Shown here piece after piece: positions 1 through 5,629 of a stretch of DNA of 7,826 bases. Both the position numbers and the translations under genes were made by a program. Below the pieces are notes generated by a model that did no database searches, had not been told where the DNA came from, and saw nothing but the letters and a program-made list of their open reading frames with translations. Source of the stretch: an uncultured Clostridia bacterium (lineage in GTDB: Bacteria; Bacillota; Clostridia; TANB77; CAG-508); contig CARBKU010000053.1 in assembly GCA_948946035.1 (NCBI GenBank), forward strand, positions 1 through 7,826, in the 5' to 3' direction. Every line of letters starts with the position of its first letter. Position 1 is the stretch's first letter.

Positions 1-413
1 AAAATGTCTCCCTTTTTTCTTGTCTCTGGAAGTGAATTTGTAATTAATACTCCCTCTGATATATCTTTTGTAGAAAAACATAAAGCACTTACAAATTCTG
101 ATATAATAAGAAAACCTAATTTATTACAATTAAGAACTAAAATTAAATATATTATCTGAAAAACATTTGATAATATTGTAGATTTTCTAGCACCTAATTT
201 ATCTACTATAATACTAGCAGGTATTTGTAAAAAAATCATAAATATAGCATAAAAAGAATGTAATAATACTACTTCTGATGGTGTTATGTTTTTTATTTGT
301 GTATAAAACAAGAATTGAATAGCATAAAAAAATATTAAGTCAATGGATATTGAGCGATAAAATGGATATAATTTCATATTTTGTTTTCTTGCATTTGTTA
401 TTTCGTTATTCAT
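1..413 (-). CDS. MFS transporter, N-terminal part (runs off the left edge)
   Basis: Reading the minus strand from the ATG at 413-411 gives 137 uninterrupted codons to the window edge, so only the N-terminal third of the protein is present. After a short polar start comes a YPFYR segment (about residues 16-20) and hydrophobic stretches at about 21-38, 47-70, 79-98 and 100-113, consistent with TM1-TM4. Between TM2 and TM3 the sequence DKLGARKS (71-78) matches the family's cytoplasmic motif A (G-x-x-x-D-x-x-G-x-R-x). That supports a major facilitator superfamily carrier in the cytoplasmic membrane; its substrate cannot be told from this part. AGGAG at 424-428 lies 10 bases upstream of the ATG. 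It follows the alpha/beta hydrolase by 91 bases with no terminator seen, so the two are probably co-transcribed. An efflux or drug/peptide carrier is possible but not shown. Confidence 0.85.
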   Translation of the reverse strand, partial: MNNEITNARKQNMKLYPFYRSISIDLIFFYAIQFLFYTQIKNITPSEVVLLHSFYAIFMIFLQIPASIIVDKLGARKSTILSNVFQIIYLILVLNCNKLGFLIISEFVSALCFSTKDISEGVLITNSLPETRKKGDI

Positions 414-468
414 TTGTATATTTCTCCTTTATTTATCTCAAGTTTTCGATTTTTGATTTGTGTCTTAT

Positions 469-492
469 TTAATATTTCGAAAAATATGTCAT
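469..492 (-). other. 7-codon ORF with a strong ribosome binding site (possible leader peptide)
   Basis: ATG at 492-490 opens a reading frame MTYFSKY followed by TAA at 471-469. An AGGAG at 499-503 sits 6 bases upstream, immediately after the stop codon of the hydrolase gene, which is as good a site as those of the real genes nearby. It lies in the 91-base gap before the MFS gene. It could be a translated leader peptide, a remnant of a gene start, or chance. No attenuator hairpin is visible behind it. Confidence 0.25.
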
Positions 493-504
493 ATGTTACT
501 CCTT

Positions 505-1386
505 TTAATTACTTTTTATAAATTTTATAATTTGTTCTGCTAATTCTATTTCTTTTCCTGTATAACTATGGTTTGCACCATCTATATAGTTTATATCTTT
601 GTTTTTGTTAGTAATTGTATTGTTTACAATATTAATTAATTCATCTACATTTTGTAGTATCATCTCTTTGTTGTTTCCCCATCTCATAAATAATGGTACT
701 TCTATATTGTTTAATTTTTCAAGCTTTTTATCTTGTCCATAATTTGCAAAGTTTATTTCTTCGTTGTCTCGTGCATATCTTAAAAAACTTTTTATACTTA
801 TAGGATGTATAAATGCTTCTTTTGGCATTAATTCGTCTTTTTTTCCTTCTGACTCTTTTTGTTCTGCATATTGTATATATTGATTTAGTTTGTTTCCTAA
901 ATATATTGATAATGTTCTTGGAATATCTATTAATGATAGTAATATTATTCCCTTTATTGTTTCTAAAACGTCATCTTTTTCCACTATTAGTTCATTATAT
1001 GTGTATACTATTTTTGTACATCCTAAACTGTGTCCTTGTAAATATATGTTTTTATATCCTAGTTCTTTTAGTTTTAATATTGCTCCTACTATGTCTTCAT
1101 ATCCTTCTAGTACATCCTCGTATGTAGTTCCTCCTAAAAATTCTTGTTTTTCTCCATTTATGATTTTTTTGTTGTATTTTACTAATTCACTTCCTCTATT
1201 GTTAAAACAGAAATAGTCTATGTTATTGTTGTTAGCATAGTTTGCAATTATGTCTTCTCTTTTTTTTAAACAATTGCTACTCATTCCATGTATTGATAGT
1301 ATTATGTTTTCTGTTTTGTTTTCGCTTTTATATATTATTCCTGTTAGTTTTACTCCATCTGTAGCTAAAAATTCTATTTTTTGCAT
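505..1386 (-). CDS. Alpha/beta hydrolase family protein
   Basis: This 293-residue protein has the alpha/beta hydrolase fold pattern. An early strand is followed by HGM (33-35), the usual oxyanion-hole position. The nucleophile elbow GHSLG lies at 118-122 with Ser120 as predicted nucleophile. A late GANHSYTG segment has His273 as the likely catalytic histidine. The acid of the triad is not certain; it should lie near the RWGNNKE stretch (235-241). The large insert at about 155-220, rich in charged residues, would be the lid that sets substrate choice. No signal peptide or membrane segment is seen, so it should be cytoplasmic. It resembles DUF1749-like or serine aminopeptidase-type hydrolases, but substrate and pathway are unknown. 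ATG is supported by AGGAG at 1394-1398, 7 bases away. It has its own promoter just behind rnpB and is followed by an MFS transporter gene, probably in one transcript. Confidence 0.85.
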   Translation of the reverse strand: MQKIEFLATDGVKLTGIIYKSENKTENIILSIHGMSSNCLKKREDIIANYANNNNIDYFCFNNRGSELVKYNKKIINGEKQEFLGGTTYEDVLEGYEDIVGAILKLKELGYKNIYLQGHSLGCTKIVYTYNELIVEKDDVLETIKGIILLSLIDIPRTLSIYLGNKLNQYIQYAEQKESEGKKDELMPKEAFIHPISIKSFLRYARDNEEINFANYGQDKKLEKLNNIEVPLFMRWGNNKEMILQNVDELINIVNNTITNKNKDINYIDGANHSYTGKEIELAEQIIKFIKSN

Positions 1387-1407
1387 ATTTTTTCTCCTTT
1401 ATTGCTT

Positions 1408-1436
1408 ATAATATCACTTGTTCCTTAGATTGTAAA
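1408..1436 (-). promoter_or_regulatory. Sigma-A type promoter of the hydrolase-MFS unit
   Basis: On the minus strand TTTACA (1436-1431) and TATTAT (1413-1408) are separated by 17 bases. TG at one base before the -10 box makes it an extended -10 promoter. It lies between the rnpB 3' end and the hydrolase start, leaving a short leader that contains the ribosome binding site. Confidence 0.65.
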
Positions 1437-1454
1437 TATTTTTGCACAAAAAAA

Positions 1455-1802
1455 GAGCAAATCTGTAAGCCGGGTTCTGTCTTTTAAAATAGCCATTTAT
1501 CTAGGATATATATTGCTATATATCTCAAGCCACGCATTTCAAGAAGGTGCCGAGCAGGCTTAATCTTCTTTCTTAGGTGTTGCTCCAGATGGGGTTTACA
1601 CTGACCCATTATGTCACCATGATGGCGGTAAGCTCTTACCTCACCTTTTCATCCTTACCACTTTATAGTGGCGGTTATTTTCTGTTGCACTTTCCTTAAG
1701 GTTACCCTCACTAGACGTTATCTAGCATCTTTGCTCTATGGAGCCCGGACTTTCCTCTCGTAATTTCTTTCGAATATTTACCAGCGACTATTCAATTTAC
1801 TC
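1455..1802 (-). ncRNA. rnpB: RNase P RNA, bacterial class A
   Basis: This is the catalytic RNA of ribonuclease P, which removes 5' leaders from pre-tRNAs. On the minus strand the universal P4 segment GGAAAGTCCGGGCTCC lies at 1755-1740, and its 3' partner ACAGAACCCGGCTTAC at 1480-1465. The ends pair as P1: 1802-1794 with 1463-1455, nine pairs including two G-U. A P6 pseudoknot is visible: GAGCA (1736-1732) with TGCTC (1556-1552) in the loop of the GCC/GGC P17 stem. P18 is an 8-bp stem (1524-1517 with 1512-1505) capped by a GCAA tetraloop. P16-P17-P6 together with P18 indicate class A, as in Clostridia, rather than Bacillus class B. The 348-nt size is usual. The ends are inferred from P1 and the promoter. 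Seven T residues (1454-1448) follow the 3' end and probably help termination. L15 appears to lack the usual GGU (see findings). Confidence 0.96.
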
Positions 1803-1809
1803 TTTTTTA

Positions 1810-1838
1810 ATTTTAACATATAGATTTAAAAAAGTCTA
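1810..1838 (-). promoter_or_regulatory. Promoter of rnpB
   Basis: TAGACT (1838-1833) and TAAAAT (1815-1810) on the minus strand are 17 bases apart. The predicted start, 7-8 bases downstream, coincides with the 5' end expected from the P1 helix at 1802. The -35 box begins only about 18 bases from the edge of the palindromic element. Confidence 0.65.
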
Positions 1839-1855
1839 TAAAATTAAGGCAAACT

Positions 1856-2093
1856 CTTAAAATATTTATATTATTTTTTATTTTTAAAATTAAATCTTCA
1901 ATAGAGCAAGAAGGGTTATAATTATATATTTTAAAACGGTTCCAGGGTAACTGTCCAAAAATTCTTGAAAAGTTTGTTAAAACTTTTTATTAGAATTTTT
2001 GGATGGGGCAAGTAAAAAAATATATAATTATAACCCTTTGAGAGCGAGTAGATATTTAAAATAAATAATAAAAAATAATATAAATATTTTAAG
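1856..2093. repeat. Long palindromic element (MITE-like or structured RNA) between a protein gene and rnpB
   Basis: No gene fits this stretch. It is built as nested inverted repeats. The outer arms 1856-1882 and 2067-2093 pair perfectly over 27 bases. The second arms 1911-1932 and 2017-2038 pair perfectly over 22 bases. The 28-base segments between them have equal length on both sides but match at only about half of the positions. Inside, 1955-1965 pairs with 1992-2002 (11 bp), and 1968-1975 with 1980-1987 (8 bp) around a GTTA loop. Weaker symmetry extends outward to AAGG at 1846-1849 and CCTT at 2100-2103. The stems are almost pure A/T except for GGG/CCC near 1913-1915, while the unpaired core (about 1937-1954 and 2001-2012) is richer in G and C. 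A miniature inverted-repeat transposable element without transposase is the plainest reading. A structured 3' UTR or independent RNA is the alternative. No clear target-site duplication was found. Confidence 0.7.
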
Positions 2094-2113
2094 CAATTAC
2101 CTTATTATAAACT

Positions 2114-3025
2114 TTATAGTGCATCGATTTCTTCAAGTAAATTTTTATATTTAATTAAAAAAACTTCTTTATCTTTTAAGGAAACAGAATTTTTCAATTC
2201 ATTTAAAAGAATATAAACTCTATTAATAGAATATTGCTTTTTAGGCTCAATAGTAGTATTCGACAATAATTGTGCATAACTACTAACAGCATTATTAGCA
2301 TCATTATAAATAGCATTCCAATTATCAGTATCTAATTTAGAATACGCTTTAAATATATTTGATTTTGTTTCTGTCACTTTTTTTTCAATTTCTGTAGTAG
2401 AAGTTCCATTTATAAACTTTGGAATATAATCATAAAGTTTAGATAATTGTGCTAAAGTTTTTTCCTTATCTTCATTTTTTGAAAACAATATCAAATTATC
2501 ATATTCTTTATTAAAAGCTAAAATATCCTCTTGATTTACATTAGTTTTATATAAATCCATAGTAATAGTTGGAATTGATGAGTACAAATTTTCTATTTCC
2601 AATTTTATATTTTCCCAATCAATTTCATCAGTATTTGTTAATACTCCGCTCATTTTCATTTCAAATTTTTGCTCTGTTTTTTGACCATCTTCTGAACCTT
2701 CTTCATCTTTAGAACCTTGTCCTTCTCCCTCTGATGATTCTTCTTGTCCTTCACTTTTACTTCCAGAACCTCCACTAGAAGAACTTTTACTACTTGATTC
2801 TCCTTGAGTATTTTTTGTCATTTCTCCATAAAATATTTTGTAATTTCTTGTTTCTATACCATTCATTTTATTAAATAAATCAACAAATTTTGATTCTAAA
2901 AAATTAATTTCAGAAACTGTTTTATCTCCTGCATCTTCGGAACTATCTTTACTTGCATTAGTATAAATAGTAAGTGATAATACAGCAATTATAACTATTA
3001 AAACTATATATGCAATTTTTTTCAA
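2114..3025 (-). CDS. Exported or membrane-anchored protein of unknown function
   Basis: I do not recognise this 303-residue protein. A Lys-Lys start and a hydrophobic stretch at about 4-20 form a signal peptide or an N-terminal anchor. There is no lipobox cysteine, and no cysteine anywhere in the protein. A short globular or helical part (about 37-70) is followed by a very polar linker (about 74-118) made mostly of Ser, Gly, Glu, Lys and Gln. The rest (119-303) looks helical, with heptad-like stretches, suggesting an extracytoplasmic helical bundle. The start is TTG (3025-3023), chosen because GGAGG (3038-3034) lies 8 bases upstream and the hydrophobic segment follows at once. It is divergent from the small gene at 3144 and ends 21 bases from the palindromic element. 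Its role might be at the cell surface; substrate or partner is unknown. Confidence 0.75.
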   Translation of the reverse strand: MKKIAYIVLIVIIAVLSLTIYTNASKDSSEDAGDKTVSEINFLESKFVDLFNKMNGIETRNYKIFYGEMTKNTQGESSSKSSSSGGSGSKSEGQEESSEGEGQGSKDEEGSEDGQKTEQKFEMKMSGVLTNTDEIDWENIKLEIENLYSSIPTITMDLYKTNVNQEDILAFNKEYDNLILFSKNEDKEKTLAQLSKLYDYIPKFINGTSTTEIEKKVTETKSNIFKAYSKLDTDNWNAIYNDANNAVSSYAQLLSNTTIEPKKQYSINRVYILLNELKNSVSLKDKEVFLIKYKNLLEEIDAL

Positions 3026-3033
3026 TGTTTAAA

Positions 3034-3038
3034 CCTCC
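3034..3038 (-). promoter_or_regulatory. Ribosome binding site that fixes a TTG start
   Basis: GGAGG on the minus strand, 8 bases before the TTG at 3025-3023, decides the start of the exported protein. No ATG nearby in that frame gives a comparable arrangement. Confidence 0.75.
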
Positions 3039-3083
3039 AATTTATATTTTATCTAGTATTTGCATTTTTTTGCTAGTTTATTC

Positions 3084-3115
3084 TAGTATAAAATTATCTG
3101 ATTTTTTTTATACTA
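3084..3115. repeat. Inverted repeat in the divergent intergenic region (candidate operator)
   Basis: TAGTATAAAA (3084-3093) and TTTTATACTA (3106-3115) are perfect 10-base inverted copies separated by 12 bases. They lie between the divergent genes starting at 3025 (minus) and 3144 (plus). Both arms contain -10-like sequences (TATAAA, TATACT), so the repeat may overlap promoters or bind a dimeric regulator. AT-richness makes chance symmetry possible. I could not assign convincing -35 boxes on either strand. Confidence 0.35.
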
Positions 3116-3143
3116 ATATAAGATAATATATTGGAGATTTAAA

Positions 3144-3425
3144 ATGATTGCAACTGTAAATTTATATAGTAATAAAAAAGGTGAATTGAATAGATTTTTA
3201 AGTAGTTTTTATAATACGGAATTTGATATAGAAAACAGCTTAAAATGGGAAAAAGAATATAAAAATCCTATTGAACTTGCAGAAATTGTTGGTATTTTTA
3301 CAGATAATTCAGAAGATTTTTTGGTTAATATGTGGATTTGTTTAGATAAAAATGTTTTTATTAATGTTACTAATGATAACGCTGACCAAATTATTAAATA
3401 CTTATATGAACGTTTTCCTTACTAA
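3144..3425 (+). CDS. Small protein of unknown function (93 residues)
   Basis: This is the only plus-strand gene in the window. I do not recognise the family. The protein is soluble, without signal peptide, membrane segment or cysteine pair motif. It has a single cysteine (in the MWICLDK segment) and a mix of aromatic and acidic residues. Alternating hydrophobic stretches such as VFINV suggest a small alpha/beta fold ending in a helix (about residues 79-90). ATG has GGAG at 3133-3136, 7 bases upstream. The length, the good binding site and the clean stop make it a credible gene. It is divergent from the exported protein, sharing a 118-base intergenic region, and convergent with dtd across a hairpin. 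Function is unknown; a shared control with the divergent gene is possible. Confidence 0.7.
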   Translation: MIATVNLYSNKKGELNRFLSSFYNTEFDIENSLKWEKEYKNPIELAEIVGIFTDNSEDFLVNMWICLDKNVFINVTNDNADQIIKYLYERFPY

Positions 3426-3492
3426 TTTTTGCTACACAAATGTGCTTCAATGCTTACATCTGTAACATTGAAACACATTTTAGTAGCAAAAA
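3426..3492. repeat. Long hairpin between convergent stop codons
   Basis: The gap between the plus-strand gene and dtd is filled by one stem-loop. The pairs are 3426-3435 with 3483-3492 (10 bp), 3438-3444 with 3474-3480 (7 bp), 3446-3452 with 3466-3472 (7 bp), and 3454-3457 with 3462-3465, capped by loop ATCT. The interruptions are small internal loops, one C/A mismatch and a bulged C. Both transcripts would carry it at their 3' end. Unlike a normal intrinsic terminator, the T-run comes before the stem and the A-run after it in both directions. It may end or protect both messages, but it lacks the U-tract of a standard bidirectional terminator. Confidence 0.7.
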
Positions 3493-3494
3493 AT

Positions 3495-3932
3495 CTACTT
3501 TTCTATTACTATTGTAACAGGACCATCATTTAATAAATTAACTTTCATATCAGCACCAAAAATTCCTTTTTTTACATTTATTCCATTTTTGGCACATTGG
3601 TCACAAAAATATTCATACAATTCATTTGCCATATCAGGTTTTGCAGCACCTGTAAAAGATGGTCTATTGCCTTGTGAACAATCAGCATATAATGTAAATT
3701 GAGAAACTATTAGAAGTTCCCCATTTACATCTTTTACATTCAAATTCATCTTATCATTTTCATCTGAAAAAACTCTTAAATTACATAGTTTTTTTACTAA
3801 ATAATCTGCTGTATCAGTTGTATCTTCATGTGTTACACCTAACAAAACTAAAAATCCTTGATTAATTCTACTAACTATCTTATTTTCTACCTCTACTTGT
3901 GCATTTTTTACTCTTTGTATAACTAATTTCAC
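3495..3932 (-). CDS. dtd: D-aminoacyl-tRNA deacylase (D-Tyr-tRNA deacylase)
   Basis: Dtd hydrolyses D-amino acids (and in this family also glycine) mischarged on tRNA, keeping them out of proteins. It acts as a cytoplasmic homodimer. The 145-residue length is that of the family. The N-terminus MKLVIQRV is typical, as are the catalytic SQFTLYAD segment (77-84) and the C-terminal NDGPVT (135-140), whose Gly-cisPro pair forms the chirality filter. LRVF (52-55) is also a family signature. The start is GTG (3932-3930). It lies 2 bases after the stop of the zinc-ribbon gene and lacks a well-spaced Shine-Dalgarno (nearest GGAAG about 13 bases away), which suggests translational coupling. It is the last gene of the der-to-dtd run and ends one base from the convergent hairpin. 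Confidence 0.96.
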   Translation of the reverse strand: MKLVIQRVKNAQVEVENKIVSRINQGFLVLLGVTHEDTTDTADYLVKKLCNLRVFSDENDKMNLNVKDVNGELLIVSQFTLYADCSQGNRPSFTGAAKPDMANELYEYFCDQCAKNGINVKKGIFGADMKVNLLNDGPVTIVIEK

Positions 3933-3934
3933 TA

Positions 3935-4558
3935 TTATTCATCTTCTTCCTTTATTTCGTCAATATCTATATCTGATTCTATAGAAATTGTTTTTTCTAA
4001 ATTACTCATATCTTTTATTTCTTCTATTTCATCATTAAATTCTCTATTCTCTTCGCTACTATTGTTTGAAACTGAATTTACATTTATTTTATTCTTTAGT
4101 TCTTCTTCTACTATAGCCCTTTCGTTTTTATTTTTCTCATCTACTTCATGATTTTTTAAATTTTCTAATACTTCCACTTCTTTAGGTTCTTCGTCATCTT
4201 GTTTTTGTCCACAATTTGGACAATAGTTATCTTGTTTTTCTATTTGTTTATAGCAATTTTGACACTGTTTTTTGTCTTTTAATTCAAGACATTCTTGTAA
4301 TAATTCTTCTATTTCATCTGATAATACATCTATTTTAGTACATTCAGCTTCTAAATCATTTTTTATAGAAATATTTTCTTCTCTAACATGTTTTTCATAT
4401 ACTTTTTTTCCGATTTCAACATATAATTCATTTACTTCAGATTTTAATTCATTCATCTTTATTTTTATCTTAGTTTCCTTTGCTATTTTTCCTGTTTTAT
4501 CAGCTGTTATTTTGTAAGCTTCACTTGCTTTTTTTCCTAATTTATCTAAAAATTCCAA
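3935..4558 (-). CDS. Zinc-ribbon domain protein of unknown function
   Basis: This 207-residue protein has three parts. The first 97 residues are highly charged and predicted helical, probably coiled coil, with DKLGKKASEAYK near the start and a conserved-looking ELYVEIGKKVYE at about 44-55. A zinc ribbon follows with two CxxC pairs, Cys99/Cys102 and Cys113/Cys116, ending in CPNCGQ. The tail (120-207) is very acidic, rich in Glu, Asp and Asn, and probably disordered. This helical-plus-zinc-ribbon layout is common in conserved uncharacterised clostridial proteins; I know of no established role. No signal peptide is seen. The start is TTG (4558-4556), with AGGAG at 4572-4568, 9 bases upstream. 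It follows gpsA by 67 bases and its stop is 2 bases from dtd, so it is probably co-transcribed and coupled with dtd. Confidence 0.85.
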   Translation of the reverse strand: MEFLDKLGKKASEAYKITADKTGKIAKETKIKIKMNELKSEVNELYVEIGKKVYEKHVREENISIKNDLEAECTKIDVLSDEIEELLQECLELKDKKQCQNCYKQIEKQDNYCPNCGQKQDDEEPKEVEVLENLKNHEVDEKNKNERAIVEEELKNKINVNSVSNNSSEENREFNDEIEEIKDMSNLEKTISIESDIDIDEIKEEDE

Positions 4559-4567
4559 TTAAGCACT

Positions 4568-4572
4568 CTCCT
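4568..4572 (-). promoter_or_regulatory. Ribosome binding site that fixes a TTG start
   Basis: AGGAG on the minus strand, 9 bases before the TTG at 4558-4556. The peptide beginning there has the usual N-terminus of this zinc-ribbon family, which supports the non-ATG start. Confidence 0.7.
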
Positions 4573-4625
4573 TTATAAATTAATATATGCTTATTATTTG
4601 AATTTTGACATGTTATTATTCATAA

Positions 4626-5606
4626 TTATTCGCTTTTCTTATCTCGTGTCATTAATTCTATAACTGCATCTTGTGGATTTAAATTTTCATAAATTACTTT
4701 ATATACAGTTTCTACAATTGGCATTTCTATTTTATGCAATTTACAAAGTTCATATGCAACTTCAATATTATCAATACTTTCAATAACCATACCTACTTCT
4801 TTTTGAGTTTCTTCTAAACTTTTTCCTTTACCAATTAAAAATCCAGCTTTTCTATTTCTACTATGTTCACTCAAACAAGTTACAACTAAATCTCCTAATC
4901 CACTTAAACCATAAAATGTCTCTTTATTTCCGCCTAGTTCAACTCCTAGTCTTGCAATTTCGCTTAATCCTCTTGTAATTAATGCAGCAAATGTATTATC
5001 ACCAAGACCTATTCCAGATGCAACTCCTGAACAAAATGCAATGATATTTTTTAGTGCTCCACCTAATTCTACACCTTTTACATCATCTGATGTATAAATT
5101 CTCATTTCATTACACATAAATATTTCTTGTAATTTATTTCTTACTTCTTCATCTTTAGATGCTGCAACTAATACTGTTGTCATTCCAAGTGATACTTCTT
5201 CTGCATGGCTTGGTCCAGATAATACTCCTATTCTTGCTGATGGCATTTCTTCTCGTATTACTTCATCTAATGTTTTTAAACTTTCTTTTTCAAATCCTTT
5301 TGAACATATTATTACAGGTTTATTTCCTACATATTCTTTATATTGTTTGAAAACATTTCTTGTAAATTTTGAAGGTGTTACATGTAAAATAATTTCAGCA
5401 TCTTTTAACACTTCTTCAAAATTAGTATAACATTTTATATTATCTTGTAATACTACATTCGGTAAAAATTTACATCTTCTTTCTTCATTTATTATTCTTT
5501 TTTCTTCTTCATCAAATGACCATATTTTTATATTGTTTCCTAGCTTTGCTAAATGTATTGCTAAAGCTACTCCCCAACTTCCACTTCCTATTACTGCTAT
5601 ATTCAT
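4626..5606 (-). CDS. gpsA: Glycerol-3-phosphate dehydrogenase, NAD(P)-dependent
   Basis: GpsA reduces dihydroxyacetone phosphate to sn-glycerol-3-phosphate, the backbone for membrane phospholipids, in the cytoplasm. The 326-residue length is normal. The N-terminal Rossmann domain carries GSGSWG (7-12) for the dinucleotide. CSKGFE (101-106) contributes a substrate lysine, and GPSHAEEV (131-138) is a family signature. The C-terminal domain has GALKN (183-187) with the conserved Lys186, GLGDN (200-204), SGLGDLVVTC (235-244) and the RNR stretch near 250. All key residues are present and the reading frame is intact. ATG has AGGAG at 5616-5612, 5 bases upstream. It lies 23 bases after plsY, the enzyme that uses its product, so the two are surely one operon. 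Confidence 0.98.
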   Translation of the reverse strand: MNIAVIGSGSWGVALAIHLAKLGNNIKIWSFDEEEKRIINEERRCKFLPNVVLQDNIKCYTNFEEVLKDAEIILHVTPSKFTRNVFKQYKEYVGNKPVIICSKGFEKESLKTLDEVIREEMPSARIGVLSGPSHAEEVSLGMTTVLVAASKDEEVRNKLQEIFMCNEMRIYTSDDVKGVELGGALKNIIAFCSGVASGIGLGDNTFAALITRGLSEIARLGVELGGNKETFYGLSGLGDLVVTCLSEHSRNRKAGFLIGKGKSLEETQKEVGMVIESIDNIEVAYELCKLHKIEMPIVETVYKVIYENLNPQDAVIELMTRDKKSE

Positions 5607-5629
5607 TTTTTCTCCTTTTCTATTTTTAA

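Noticed and set aside
813..1216. Two plus-strand open frames opposite the hydrolase gene.
   Set aside because: They are antisense shadows of a clear alpha/beta hydrolase. Their products are runs of Leu, Phe, Ser and Pro typical of reading AT-rich coding DNA backwards, and no good ribosome binding site was seen.
1856..2093. Reading the palindrome as a 6S RNA, a CRISPR repeat, or a plain terminator.
   Set aside because: The stems are longer and more perfect than in 6S RNA. There are no repeated units with spacers, and no stem is followed by a T-run in the way of an intrinsic terminator.
3426..3494. A standard bidirectional intrinsic terminator.
   Set aside because: The U-run is on the 5' side of the stem in both directions and the 3' flank is A-rich, so the normal mechanism is not supported.
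4272..4517. Plus-strand open frame opposite the zinc-ribbon gene.
   Set aside because: It is the complement of charged coiled-coil codons, giving a Ser/Phe-rich product. The minus-strand gene has the motifs and the binding site.
4573..4625. A separate promoter for the zinc-ribbon gene (TATATT near 4590).
   Set aside because: The sequence 17 bases upstream is TGTCAA, a poor -35 match, and -10-like hexamers are common in such AT-rich gaps.
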